Below the pieces are notes generated by a model that was given only the letters and a program-made list of their open reading frames with translations, ran no database searches and was not told where the DNA came from. Below are positions 1 through 12,100 of a DNA stretch of 46,018 bases, in pieces. The position numbers and the translations under genes are program-made. Within the stretch, counting starts at the first letter, position 1, and each line of letters starts with the position of its first letter. This DNA is from Clostridia bacterium (GTDB lineage Bacteria > Bacillota > Clostridia > Christensenellales > Aristaeellaceae), in assembly GCA_017512905.1 (NCBI GenBank), contig JAFWEL010000060.1, forward strand, positions 1 to 46,018, read 5' to 3'.

Positions 1-140
1 CCTTGCAGATTTGCCGCCCGGAAATCGCCTGCGACGCGAAGCTAGTCCTTTAGGACGATTTCAGGCAAATCTGAGGAGGATGTATTGAAGGGGGACCTGT
101 CCCCCTTCAAACGGGCGCAAGCCCGCGACAAATCAGAATT
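1..140. repeat. Left copy of inverted terminal-type repeat, interrupted by a 24-bp module
   Basis: This stretch is the reverse complement of 45867-45981 with very few differences, except that bases 35-58 are extra in the left copy. It holds a perfect 12-bp-arm hairpin around the GGGGGAC-CT-GTCCCCC core at about 86-113 and a second small hairpin, CGGGC-GCAA-GCCCG. The extra 24 bases begin CGCGAAGCTAG and are bracketed by a CGA trinucleotide on each side. The segment ends in half of the CTGATTTGTCGC-type palindrome found elsewhere in the window. It sits just downstream of the leftward ATPase gene, so its hairpins may also act as that gene's terminator. Confidence 0.85.
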
Positions 141-146
141 GGCAGT

Positions 147-2567
147 TTACATCATCACCGGGAGCGGCTGGGTGAGGAGGGACTGGCTCTGGGGGAGGCC
201 CTCCAGCACGGCGGGGAGCATCACCAGGGCGGCGGGGGCGGCGCTGGCCAGCAGCGGAGGCAGGATGCGCTGGGCCACGGCCCGGTCCAGTACGGCAATG
301 GGGTCGGCGTTGTCACCCAGGGCCCAGAGCATCAGCGCGCAGTAGCGCCAGGCGTCGTCCAGGGCCCGGCGGGAGATGGGCGTGCCAAGGCGGTTCAGGG
401 CGGTGCGCAGGGCGTCCATGCGGCTTTCCATGGCGGCGGGCAGCGGCGCTTCCGGTACGCTGAAGCCCAGCCTCGCGGGAGCTTCCGGCGCGCAGGCAGC
501 CCTGGGGCGGGGCCGCCAGGGGGTGGCCGGCTTCGGGCTCAGGCGCAGGACGAAGCCCCGGTCCAGCGTGTGGGCCGCCAGGGGCATGCCGCTGTCCTGC
601 ACGGTCAGGCACAATCGCCAGTTGGGATTCATGCTGTTGTCGATGCCGTGGAGCGGGTCGGGAGCGGGGTGGAGGTTGGCGTCGTCCAGCAGCACCATGG
701 CCGGGGCCTGGGGCTGCTGGCGCAGGGCCTCCAGGCGGGGGTCGTCCGGGCCGAGCCTGCGGGCGGGGGGGATGACGGCGAAGCGGCCGATGTCCGCCCA
801 GCCCAGGGCTTCTGCCAGTATCCGCGCGGCAGCGGTCTTGCCGCTGCCCACCGGGCCGGTCAGGATCAGCACCGGGCACAGCGCGGCGCAGACGCACAGG
901 TTCAGCGCCTCCTGGCGGGTGATGGCGAAGCCAGAGGCGTCGAAGCGGTTCATCACCCGCACGGCCATGGCGTTCAGGTCGATGCTCTGCAGCGCGGGCG
1001 CGGCGGGGGGCAGGGGCTCGGCCTCTTCCCTGAGGATGCGCATGCGCTCGATCATGTGCTCGGTCAGGGCGAAGCGGGACAGGTACTGCTCCAGCGTTTC
1101 GCCGGTGAGCGCGTCCACGGCCTTGCGGGCGTCCTCTGCGGCGGCCCGGGCGTCCTCGGCCTGCTTCTCAAATTTAGCCTGCTCCGCCTTCGCGGCGTCG
1201 GCCTGCTTCACGGCCTGGGCCAGCTCGGCGTCGGCGTCCCGGCGCAGCTCCGCCTTCAGGGACTGGCGCACGTCGGCGTTCTTCAGCGTCAGGTGGTCCA
1301 GCTCGCTGAGCAGAGCCAGCCGACGGGCCTCGAGGCTATTGAGCTGCTGCTCGATGTCCGACTGGCGCACGGCCTCCCGGCATTCCTCCAGGGACGCGCC
1401 GAACTCCTCGATGCCGCTGAGGGAGCGCAGCAATTCATCCCGCAGGTTGGGCTGCAGCCACACCTGGCGCACGGCGTCCACGGCGCTGTCCACCGGGCTG
1501 GAGACGGGCGCGCCGGTGCGGATCGGGGCGATAGGCATGCCCAGCTGGTTCAGCCGGGACTGCTGCCACTTTTCGTCGATCAGCTCCTGGAGGCTGCGTC
1601 CCCGGCGGGGATTCAGGCCGCTCTGGGCGGCGAGATTGCGCTGGGCGGGGCTCAGTCGGGGGTCGATGGGCCGGGGGGCCATGGTGCTGTCGTGGTGGAA
1701 CCACGGCTTTTCGGCGGTGGCGTTGGCATTTTCTACCTCCAGTGCCTTCGGTGAGGCCGGCGCTTTCGGCGCGGCCGGTGTGGCCGGCTCGACGGGTGCG
1801 GGTGGTGCGACCGGCTCGGATGGCGCGACCGGTGCGGGTGGCGCGACCGGCTCGGATGGCGCGACCGGTGCGGATGGCGCGACCGGCTCGGATGGCGCGA
1901 CCGGTGCGGATGGCGCGACCGGTGCGGATGGCGCGGGCTTCGGCGCGGAGGCAACGGCGACCTGTGACATGCCGGTGGGCAGCGCGATGGCAAAGCTGAC
2001 GGTGTGGCCTCTGAAGCCCTCCAGCTCGAACAGCTGTACACTGCCCTCGGGGCAGAGCTGATCGGTAGGCAGCAGCTGGGTCTTGTCGTCAGAATCGGGC
2101 AGCACCTCCCAGCTGTAGCGCTCGGGGTGCAGTGTTTCGCCCTTGAGCAGCACATGGGTCGTGCGCGGGGGCGGCAGTATGGCGTCCCGGGCGGATTCGG
2201 GCAGGACCTGGAAGATCGTGTCCGGGGCAGGCTCCCGCACCACGTCGGAATAGATGATGAAGGCGTTATGCTCGGGGCCGTCCTCCCGGAAATTCTTGTT
2301 GGGGCGGATCTTGTCGTTGTCGTCGGGATGGGCGCGCAGATCCACCACGCAGAACAGCCCCATGCGGCGCATACGGGATTTGAAGTGATAGGATTCGTTT
2401 TTGTCCGGCACGATGCGTATGCCGCCCTCGACGGGGTAGTCCTCGTGCTGGGTGTAGGGGATATAGCGGCCGTCGGCTTCGACCAGCAGGGGCTTGAAGC
2501 GGAAATAGGATTTCAGCGGGTTGTCTTCTTCCAATATGCCGATACAGAGCTTTCCAGGCAGTGACAT
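147..2567 (-). CDS. AAA+ ATPase with N-terminal unknown domain, Pro-rich linker and coiled coil
   Basis: The 806-residue product has four visible parts. Residues 1 to about 205 form a globular N-terminal region that I do not recognise. Residues about 207-259 are a low-complexity linker repeating [12 protein letters not shown] units. Residues about 384-505 are a long Ala/Glu/Lys-rich coiled coil. The C-terminal AAA+ module has Walker A GPVGSGKT (571-578), Walker B MVLLDD (624-629) and an arginine-containing LDRGF motif further on. The Walker B with DDANL is reminiscent of McrB/MoxR-like ATPases (inference). The start was placed at ATG 2567 because GGAGGGA lies 8 bases upstream; the open frame extends 35 codons further but into the leader. 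No signal peptide is seen, so it is likely cytoplasmic. It diverges from the giant adhesin operon; a functional link is unproven. Substrate unknown. Confidence 0.8.
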   Translation of the reverse strand: MSLPGKLCIGILEEDNPLKSYFRFKPLLVEADGRYIPYTQHEDYPVEGGIRIVPDKNESYHFKSRMRRMGLFCVVDLRAHPDDNDKIRPNKNFREDGPEHNAFIIYSDVVREPAPDTIFQVLPESARDAILPPPRTTHVLLKGETLHPERYSWEVLPDSDDKTQLLPTDQLCPEGSVQLFELEGFRGHTVSFAIALPTGMSQVAVASAPKPAPSAPVAPSAPVAPSEPVAPSAPVAPSEPVAPPAPVAPSEPVAPPAPVEPATPAAPKAPASPKALEVENANATAEKPWFHHDSTMAPRPIDPRLSPAQRNLAAQSGLNPRRGRSLQELIDEKWQQSRLNQLGMPIAPIRTGAPVSSPVDSAVDAVRQVWLQPNLRDELLRSLSGIEEFGASLEECREAVRQSDIEQQLNSLEARRLALLSELDHLTLKNADVRQSLKAELRRDADAELAQAVKQADAAKAEQAKFEKQAEDARAAAEDARKAVDALTGETLEQYLSRFALTEHMIERMRILREEAEPLPPAAPALQSIDLNAMAVRVMNRFDASGFAITRQEALNLCVCAALCPVLILTGPVGSGKTAAARILAEALGWADIGRFAVIPPARRLGPDDPRLEALRQQPQAPAMVLLDDANLHPAPDPLHGIDNSMNPNWRLCLTVQDSGMPLAAHTLDRGFVLRLSPKPATPWRPRPRAACAPEAPARLGFSVPEAPLPAAMESRMDALRTALNRLGTPISRRALDDAWRYCALMLWALGDNADPIAVLDRAVAQRILPPLLASAAPAALVMLPAVLEGLPQSQSLLTQPLPVMM

Positions 2568-2696
2568 TTTATCTTCCCTCCATTTTTGAACCGGGTAGTA
2601 CTTTATTTGGCCTGTATTGAGCGGATACGGGCCGGGAATTGCAGCCCAAGCTGCTTTATTTGACCCACTCATCGGACAAACATTAGTTCAATGTTA

Positions 2697-2725
2697 ATTT
2701 TAGCATTTTATGGGGAAAATGTCAA
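2697..2725 (-). promoter_or_regulatory. Predicted sigma-A promoter of the AAA+ ATPase gene
   Basis: On the minus strand a perfect TTGACA (2720-2725) and TAAAAT (2697-2702) are separated by 17 bp. Transcription would begin near 2690, giving a leader of about 120 bases. That leader holds a small GCAGC-TTGG-GCTGC hairpin and two copies of CAAATAAAG. The match to consensus is strong; use is inferred. Confidence 0.7.
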
Positions 2726-2915
2726 GGAAAAATGGGGATAAACCTCAAACGGATTTGCGGCGAACCGGGAAATGGGACATTTCTGTCAAAAACCGTATCA
2801 TAACGAAGCCCCCGGCACCGCTTTTTCACCGGGAACGGCCGGCTTTGGACTGTTTCACCGAACGGTTGCAATGTAAAAAAACCGTGGCTATTTCTTGCTT
2901 TTGGGTCATTTAATA

Positions 2916-2945
2916 TAGACATCTTTGCCTCTGTCGTGATATAAT
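2916..2945 (+). promoter_or_regulatory. Predicted promoter of the giant adhesin/pilin operon
   Basis: TAGACA (2916-2921) and TATAAT (2940-2945) are separated by 18 bp, and the -10 is preceded by TG at 2937-2938, giving an extended -10. It faces away from the ATPase promoter, and the two lie about 190 bp apart. It would give a leader of about 165 bases before the giant gene. Confidence 0.65.
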
Positions 2946-3046
2946 ATATATGGTATGGTAGAATCGTTATAAAAGGCGGGCTCTGCCGTGCCGCCGAATG
3001 GAACGCGTTGCGTCCCGGCAAAGTCAAAACAAGGGAATAAATGGTT

Positions 3047-3075
3047 TCCGCCTGCGGATAAAATGGGGCAGGCGG
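3047..3075 (+). promoter_or_regulatory. Possible alternative hairpins in the leader of the giant operon
   Basis: CCGCCTG (3048-3054) can pair with CAGGCGG (3069-3075). The overlapping TCCGC (3047-3051) can instead pair with GCGGA (3054-3058), so the two structures exclude each other. An upstream GGCGG/CCGCC pair is also possible. No T-tract follows and no known riboswitch class was recognised. The stretch from 2568 to 3118 otherwise holds only the two divergent promoters and leaders. Confidence 0.3.
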
Positions 3076-3118
3076 CATTGACGTATAAATTTTGTCTTCT
3101 GCTTTTTGGAGGCGCTAT

Positions 3119-6100
3119 ATGAAAGATTATCGAAATAATACATTGGACCGCGAGCCGAAGGCCACCGGGCTGATGCGGCGCGGCGACAGGCCGGGAAGGA
3201 TAGACAGGCGCTTTGCCAGGCGGCTGTTCAGCCTGCTTTTGGTCATCAGCCTGCTTTCCAACACCCTTGGCTTTGTGGCGGACGACGTGATGCCGGTGCA
3301 GGGCCGGCGGGCGTCAGCGGAGATCCTGGAGCTTGATGACGGCATCGGCGCAATGGAGCCCAACGAGATTTCCGACAGCCTGACGCTGGACGATTCCCTG
3401 GGGGATCTGTCCGATGACGGCCTCGACCACATCGACGACCTCTCCCTGTCCCAGGGACTGGTGTCTAACGGCCAGGGGAGCGAGAATACCTATGTCTATC
3501 ATATGCAGGCGGAGACCCGTCTGCTGCTGAGCGACCTGGTAAAGAAGCTGAACCTGCCGGTGCGGGATATGCAGTTCGTCGAGAATGTCATCGTGATGCC
3601 CAACGAGCAGGACCCCACCCTTGACATGTCCCTTTTTGTGCAGATCGTCGCGCTGGAAAAGGACTTTCTGTTTTGCCTGAAGCCTCTGTTCAAGGATGTG
3701 CGGCTGACCGTTTATACCGTTGACGGCACGTTCATCCTCCGACTGGTCAACGACATGACCCTGAAGCCGGAGGACGTAACCCTCGCGGCCCAGACACTGG
3801 CAGAGAACCCCATCCCCTTCGACGCGGTTTTCAGCTACGACTTTGCGGGCAAGCCCGCCAGGATCCGCCTCAGCTGGCTGCTGGAGCAGGTGGGCCTACC
3901 GATCAAACTCAGGAGCATCACCGAGGTGGGCGTGGTGGAGCACGTCGGCCTGGAGGGCCAGGTCCTCACCATTGAAAGGGCGAAGAATGATTATGTGCTC
4001 ACGGTCCGCCACCCGTTCAATGAGATTGAACTGGCCGTGTTTACCGGTACCGCGTCCTACAGCATCGCGCTGCTCAATGGGGGGGCAAAGGAAGGCGGCG
4101 ATGATTCAGAAATGCCTGCCGACATGCCCACCGATATCGGTGCTTCCGGCGTGTCCGTGTCCGGTGATCCGGATCTCCCGGATGACGGGGCCCAGGATCT
4201 CTCAGGGCTGGAGCTACTGGATATGCCCGAGCTGGATCAGGGCGTGTTGATCGACTCTGAACCCGAAATTGAACAGGTGGAGGAGCCTGTGACCGAACCT
4301 GAAATCGAACAGGCAGAAGAACCTGTCGCCGAACCCGAAATCGAACAGGCAGAAGAACCTGCTGCCGAACCGGAAACCGAACAGGCCGAGGAGCCTGTGG
4401 CCGAACCCGAAATTGAACAGACTGAGGAACCTGTGGCGGAGCCGGAAATCGAGCAGGCCGAGGAGCCTGTGGCGGAGCCGGAAATCGAGCAGGCCGAGGA
4501 GCCTGTGACTGAACCCGAAATCGAGCAGGCCGAGGAGCCTGTGACTGAACCCGAAATCGAGCAGGCCGAGGAGCCTGTGACTGAACCCGAAATCGAGCAG
4601 GCCGAGGAGCCTGTGGCCGAACCTGAAATTGAACAGGCCGAGGAGCCTGTGACTGAACCCGAAATCGAGCAGGCCGAGGAGCCTGTGGCCGAACCTGAAA
4701 TTGAACAGGCGGAGGAGCCTGTGGCTGAACCGGAGATCGAGCAGACGGAAGAGCCTGTCGTTGAACCCGAGATCGATCAGGCCGAGGAGCCTGTGGCCGA
4801 ACCGGAGATCGAGCAGACGGAAGCGCCTGTCGTTGAACCCGAGATCGATCAGGCCGAGGAGCCTGTGGCTGAACCCGAAATTGAACAGACTGAGGAAGCT
4901 GTGGCGGAACCGGAAATCGAGCAGACGGAAGTGCCTGTGACGGAGCCAGAAATGGAGCAGACGGAGGCGCCTGTGACGGAGCCGGAGATCGAGCAGGCGG
5001 AAGTGCCTGTGACCGAGCCGGAAATCGAACAGGCAGAGGAACCTGTGGCGGAGCCGGAGATCGAGCAGGCGGAAGTGCCTGTGACCGAGCCGGAAATCGA
5101 ACAGGCTGAGGAACCTGTGGCGGAGCCGGAAATCGAGCAGGCGGAAGCACCTGTGGCCGAGCCGGAGGTCGAGCAGGCGGAAGCACCTGTGGCCGAGCCG
5201 GAGGTCGAGCAGGCGGAAGAACCTGAAGCTGAGCGTGAAGCCGGGCAGGCTTGGGAATCTGAAGCAGAGCCTGAAAACGAGCAGGTCGAGGAACCGGAAG
5301 CGGAACCCGAACCCACGGCGGACACCATGGCAGAGGACGCGGTGAGCGCGCCAGGAGACGCTCCGGAGAAAGCGCCTGTGGTCGAGACCGAGGACGTGAC
5401 GTCGGATGAACCGACGGTCGCCGTCGATGATTTGTCTGCTGAGGAAGCGCCCGTGGACGAGCCGCAGGCCGAAATGGACGAAGCTCCCGCCGTCGCCTGG
5501 CCCGCCGCTACCTTCACGGCCCGGACCTCGGGCGTCAACGTCTCCGTGACGGCGGACGAGGGCGCGTTCCCTGAAGGCACCACCATGGCGGTACGGCGCG
5601 TGTGGGATGCCGACACCCTGTCCGACATCCGCCAGAGCGTAGCAGACGACTTCGTGAAGGTTCGCCGTGTGCAGCTGGTGGACATCACCTTTTATGACGC
5701 CGCCGGCAATGAGATCGAGCCGCGCATCCCCGTTTCCGTGGTCATCTCGGTCAGCGAGATCGAAGAGGACCAGAATGCCGTGGTCGTCCACATGGACGAC
5801 GTAGGCCAGACCGAGGTCGTCGAGCAGACCGACGCTGAGAACGGGGACGGCAGGACAAGCCTGAGTGTCGAGATGCCCGCGGGTGATACGGAACCGGCTG
5901 GAGTCGGGAACAACCAAACCGAAGTCTCCTTTGAAGCTGATAGCTTCTCGCTGTACGCCGTGGTGGTCACCGAGACCATCTCCACCCATTACATAGACGC
6001 CTCCGGCAACACCTATAGCGTGGAGGTCAGCTACGGCCCCGAGGCGGGCATCCCCTCCGGCGCGAAGCTGGCGGTGTCCGAGCTGACCGGCGCGGCGGTC

Positions 6101-9100
6101 GACGAATACGCCGTCCGGGCCGCTGAGGCGCTGGATACGGACGCGGACAACCTGAACTATATCAAGGCGCTGGACATCGCCATAAAGAAGGATGGCGAGC
6201 CGGTGCAGCCCAAGGCCCCGGTGAACGTCTCCATCCGGCTGAAGGACGCACCGGAGACGATGGAAAAAGACAATATCAACGTGGTCCACTTCGGCGATGA
6301 GCCGGAGGTACTGGACTGCGCCCTGGACGGGGATACCGTCGGGTTTGAATCGGACGGGTTCTCGGTGTATGTGATTGCGGGCAGCGACGCCATCGCAAGA
6401 TGCACGTATACGTTCTGGGTTCCGAGTGAGGGTCATTATTCAGAGTATCCGGCCAGAGGCAGCGATGGTTCACCTGTTTACAGCCAGACCGTCAAGAGTA
6501 TCGACGAGTTGGTTGTTCCTCAGCTTGTTTCAACAGACACTAAAGAATTTGCTGGATGGTATGCGGGCAAAATCGTAGACGGCAATGTTATTTTAGAGGA
6601 TAATGCGTATAGTTTTGACACCGCTACCATTCCGCAAGGCGAGGACAGCGCAGTCTATCTCTATGCTGTGTTCAAGGAGTATGCCTATGTATATTTCCAC
6701 GGGCAGTATGACAGCAGCTTCAGGACCTTCCCCGTATCTTCCACGGTTAGGGAGGAGCTTGTGACCACAACGGAAGGCGAAACCACTTCAAAAACCGCTG
6801 AGGTGGACATCGGCGATGTGACCGCCTCTTATTCCAGCACGGATGATACAAATATGGACTTCTATGGGTGGTCCTATACGCCTGTGCAGACTCCGGGTGT
6901 TACAGAAGACTCGAATGGGAATTCGTACGTCATCCAAGAGGATCCCATAACGATCTCTGGCGAGACACATCTCTATCCAATCTATAAGGAAATCCACTGG
7001 CTGACCTATTATGCGGCTCAGTCAGGGCTCAGTGCGGCCTATGTGGCGCCCGCCAGCTTTTATGCCGGCGATCCTGTGGAATATGATGGCAGTTTTTCTC
7101 TTCCGACGACAGCCCGTGACGGCTATACCTTCCTGGGGTGGTGGACAGGAACTCTGAACTCCACAAAAGTTGGAAATGACACTGTGGAAACCGTTGACTA
7201 CGGAACCCAAATAACAGATGCCCACGGAATTCTTGTGAACAATGCGGATGTTGAAAGCAGTGTTTACATTTCCCAGGGGAAACTGTATCTGCGAAGAAAT
7301 GTCACATTATATGCCAAATGGCAGGCGACGTATAATATTGTATACTGGAAGCAGAAGACCACGGAGGATCCTTCTGCGGCGGATAAAACCTATGAGTATG
7401 CGCAGACGGTTTCCAGGACTGCAGACATAGGGAATATGGTTGCCGTTGAGGAAAACGACAGGGCGGAAGACAGATATGCCGGTTATACGTTTGGGCATTG
7501 TGACCCACCCGCGGTGATCGGCAACACAAAGGCGCTGACGGTTCTCAATGTGTATTATGACCTTAGCGGGGCGTACAGTCCGGCGGAAAGCGGCTCCTAC
7601 ACGTTGACATTTGCTGATTCTGTAACAGGCAGCGGCGCCAGCGAGATGCCGGCCGCCGTGACGGGTCTTTCCTATAGGGCTTCGCTGGCAGGAAGTGCTC
7701 CTGTGGACCCGATTTCGTCACGCACGTCAGAATCAGGAAGGGCGATCTACAGCTTTGACAGATGGTATGCGGATAAGGCGGCCACAATCCCGGTGTTCTT
7801 CACGGCTCCGACTACAGAGGAGACAGAGTCTCTTGATAAATATGTTGTGGTTGACACCATGCCCGACCATGACGTGACGGTTTACGCAGGATGGACGCCC
7901 ATCAAGTTCAGAGTCGACATCGACCCGAATTATGGCGCCCTGTATTACTATGACGATGAAGGCGTCCTTCAGGGCACGGGCGCGACCTACTTTAACAGCA
8001 CCTACGATGCCGAGCCCATCGGGGAGTACACACATGTTACCCGTGATTACGAGGAATCCACTTCCGGGGCATACTTCTATGTGAATCATGACAGAGCGTA
8101 TGGCGGTTCGGACCGCTTTACCTACTACACTACGAAGCAAAGCGAAGCCACAGAGGATACGACTTTCGAGTATTCTCCGGGGACGTATACCTATGCCGGA
8201 TGGTATGAGGTGTATTCGGATGGATCCGAAGCCTCTGAGCCCTATGACTTCAGCCAGCATACGGACCATGCCACGACCCTGAGACTTCACTGGAAGAAGA
8301 GCGGAGCTTATTATCTGAAATACAACGCCGTGGTTGATGATCTCACAGGGACGATGGATGATGCCGACGCAAGCGCGGAGCTGTTTGCGGACGGCGATTA
8401 CGCCGACTATGCCGAGATCACCCTGACCCATTCCGCCGTTGCGCCGACCGGTTACACCTTCATCGGCTGGAAGGTGCGGGGAAGCGACAGCACCACGATC
8501 TACACCCCGGGACAGAGCTTCACCCTCCATGCCGATGACGCGATCCGCACCAGCGGCAAGGAAGTGGTATTCCTGGATGCCGTCTATACGAGAGTTGATT
8601 CGGCCAGCATCACCTATGATGCAAACGGAGGAACTGTGAGCGGCAGCCCTGATTACGGCAGTTATCCGAGCAGAACCGGAGGAAAACCGGAAGCAGCTTC
8701 CGGAACCGTTGACACGAATGCCGGAACAGCCACCGTTTCCGGGCTTGAAAACAACTCGGAGTTTATCCTCAGCAGCGGCACGGGATTCGGCTATACTGCC
8801 GAAGGTGTGACTTATACCCTGGCAGGCTGGAGCAACCAAGCCGACTATGATCCGGACGATCCGGATGCTGAATTGTACACTGTGGGCGGCACCTATGGCG
8901 TGGATTCAGAAGAACCGACCACGCTGTATGCGGTATGGCAGACTAAGGTGACCTATCATTTGAACAATACGACTGCGACCTGGGGTGGAACAGGCGCGGA
9001 AGGCGCGTGGGAATCGCCGTACACTTCGGAAGTGGTGAGTTCGGAAACCGTCTACACCTTGAACGCCTATCTCGGGAATGTGGTAGATGAGCCGCCCTAC

Positions 9101-12100
9101 ATTCCCAAATACACAGGAACCGATAATGTGCTGTTCAAATACTGGGCAACGAAGGGCACTGACGGTGGAACCGAAACATACATGCAATACGACTTTACGC
9201 AGGCTGTGACCGGGGCTCCCGACCTTTATGCCTATTGGAGCAAACCGAACACCGTCACGGTTCATGTGGTGGATGCTTCGACGGCAACACTGTCGGAGGT
9301 GGCCTCCGGAACCGGCGGCTGGACGATCGATCCTATCACTGTTGGCATGACTTCAATAGCACTGCCGGGCAGCGGTATTGTCACGGCTCCGTCCGACTAT
9401 GAGATCGCCTTCGTGGCCGCGCATGACAGCGCTGAAGGCGTGGCTGCCATCACCGAGGCGGAGGCGGTAAACGCCGTCGTCTATGATTCGGCGAAAAAGG
9501 GAATCTATGTAACCTATGCAGATGGGACCAGCGCGGCGCTCCCGGACGGGGCAGAGCTGTACTATGTCTGCTATCAAAAGAAAGCCCTGAATATTGACTA
9601 TAAGAGCATGGCGGCCAGCGGCGAGTTGTCCGCTGTCGAGACAACAGGAGCAGCGTACACAACTGGTGCTCTGGGTACCTATGATATGCAGAGCCAGATC
9701 ACCGGTCCGCTCAGCCTGGCCAGCGGGTTCTCTTCCTATGCTTTCGCCATCGGTAGCGCGTCCGCGGCGGATGCATCGGCTTTGAGCATCATGACAGATT
9801 CGTCTGATTCGAACGACACCCTGCCGGCACTGAAGCTTCGGAATACATGGCAGGGCTTCCAATATTCGGAAGACGGCAGCACCTGGGTAAGCTGCGGCTA
9901 TGACCCGACGCTGTATGTGATCTATTTCACACAACAGCCTACGACGATCATCCTCAAGGAGAAGACCGTCGGAAGCAGCAGTATCATGGATACCGGGTTC
10001 ATCTATAACGTGACGGTCACTCAAACGGTAGCAAACGGATCCGAAACCACAACGACCACTCTGTTCGACACCACCCCGGAGAGCGAAGGACAATCCTATC
10101 ATAAGGATCCTTATATTCTGATTAACGGTGAAGAGCAGTCTGCAATTCTGTTCTTCAGCAGCGCGGAAGACTCGACCACCACGCAGACGATCACCATCAC
10201 GCAGACAACAGATAATCATTTCGATACGGAAGTATCCTCTGAGGCGGGGACTGAGACCCAGCCGAATGAGTGGACCTATACCTCTGACGGTTCGGGAGGG
10301 TCACAGACAGTCACCTTTACCAACACGCACAAGGCGCTTCCCGTGGAAGTCCATGTTGCGATGGTGAGCAGCAATGGGCTTACCATTCAGGACAACCTCC
10401 GCAGCACGAAGGAGTCAAACTACAGCTTTGCTCTTGCCCTTGGGGCGCAGGCAGTCACCCTGACAACCCAGCTTCCTTCGGATGGGCTGTATGATCAGGA
10501 AAAGCTTGATCTGGAAGACTATGCATTTGGCGCTGTGGTGTACGGCACAAGTGAGCGCACAGACGGAAGCCCCATAACGCTGCAGGGCATGGGCGCTGTG
10601 TCAATCGCCTATGCGCAGATCGAAGACAATGTCTACGAACTGGTTCTGAAGGACAGCTCAGGCAGAACGATAGGGGAACTGGGGAGTAATAATCTCTATT
10701 ACCTCTATTATCCCATGCCAAAAATCAGATATATGAAAGCGGATGCAGATGGCAACCTGACGAAGATCACGGGATCTATCGTTGACTCGCAGACAGGCAG
10801 CGTCGTCGCGTCCGATTCCATTACCTATGACCATGAAGCGGTCGTTATCAACGGCCAGACAGTAGCATACGATCAGAGCATTGAGATCCCGCTGAGCGGC
10901 CTCACCATCAGCCAGAGCGGGAACAACTTCCGCATGCCCGCGGTGCTGGATGACGGTTTGCTGGAACGCTATCTGGGGTATACAAAGCTTGGCGCCGGAA
11001 GTACCGACATCACCACAGTCGGCGCCCTGGCTGACAGCACGGAAGACTTGACGATGTATCTGCGTATCTCCGACAATGCGCTGCAGTTCAGCATTGACAA
11101 TTCCACATGGCAGGATCTTCCGATGTCCGTGACACCGACCATTTACGCGATCTATGAAGAGCGCGGCTATGATCTGCAGATCAGCAAGACGGTGGATATG
11201 TCGAACAGCGGAACGGACTCGCTGTTCGCTGACAAAACCTTTACGGTGACCATCAGTTCAACCGCCATAACAAAGAGCAGCTACTCTGTGACAGGCTCGG
11301 ATACAGATACGATCACCGCGACGCCTGCCAGCGGTACCACTCCAGGAACGATTGTCCTCAATGATGTGATGGATGGAACCAGGATCAGGATCAAAGGCCT
11401 TGGACCAGGAGACTATACCATCACCGAAACGGAAAACGACAATTATATCCTGTCCGCAAAGACCGGGGCGATCACGGGAACCACTACCTCCACAGCAACG
11501 GTTACGGATAACAGCAGTTTGGAAATCAGCCTGACAGAGGGAACAAAAGTTGACCTGACCAATACACCGAAGGCGATCTGCAAGATCGGAGATGTGAAAT
11601 TCTACACACTCCGAAGCGCGATTGCCTATATCGAGACGCAAGGCTCCACGACGTCTATCGTCGAGATGTTGACGGATTATCTCATGCCCTCTGTGGATAC
11701 CGTGACGATTCCTTCCGGATATGCTGTCACGTTTACGACAGCAGAAGAAGGGTTTGAAGGCGCAGGTACCCAGGCAGTCATTACGCGCAGTGAAGACCTG
11801 GCGGATTCCATATTGTTCACCAACCAGGGAACCCTGGCCTTTACCAACATGGTGCTGGAGGGTAATTCCATATCTTCCAGAAAGCCGATGATCCAAAGCG
11901 CTGGCGACCTGACGATCGGGGCATCCGCAGTCGTGCGCAATGCCATCAACACTGGCAGCGGCGGCGTGGTCAGCGCGACTGCCGGCAATATCACGGTAAG
12001 CAGCGGAACCATCACCAGATGCAGCGCGGCAAACGGCGGCGCGATCTACAATTCCGGCAACGGAGAGATCACAGTATCCGGTACCGGAAAGCTTCAGAAT

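Noticed and set aside
376-2061. Plus-strand open frames of 561 and 394 codons opposite the ATPase gene
   Set aside because: Ser/Arg/Gly- or His/Gln/Gly-rich translations without motifs; the minus strand carries Walker A and B motifs in order.
2722-3078. Minus-strand open frame of 118 codons in the divergent intergenic region
   Set aside because: It overlaps both predicted promoters, and its product has no recognisable feature or ribosome site.
2900-3118. c-di-GMP riboswitch before the giant adhesin gene
   Set aside because: CAAAG and GGG words are present, but the paired GEMM core could not be assembled by eye; kept only as a question.
4259-5302. CRISPR array
   Set aside because: The 36-bp periodic units are contiguous, in frame and without spacers; they encode a protein repeat.
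4214-6436. Long open frame on the minus strand (740 codons) opposite the acidic repeat
   Set aside because: It mirrors the 36-bp repeat and has a low-complexity Leu/Arg/His/Phe product, no ribosome site and no family signs; it is a shadow of the giant gene.
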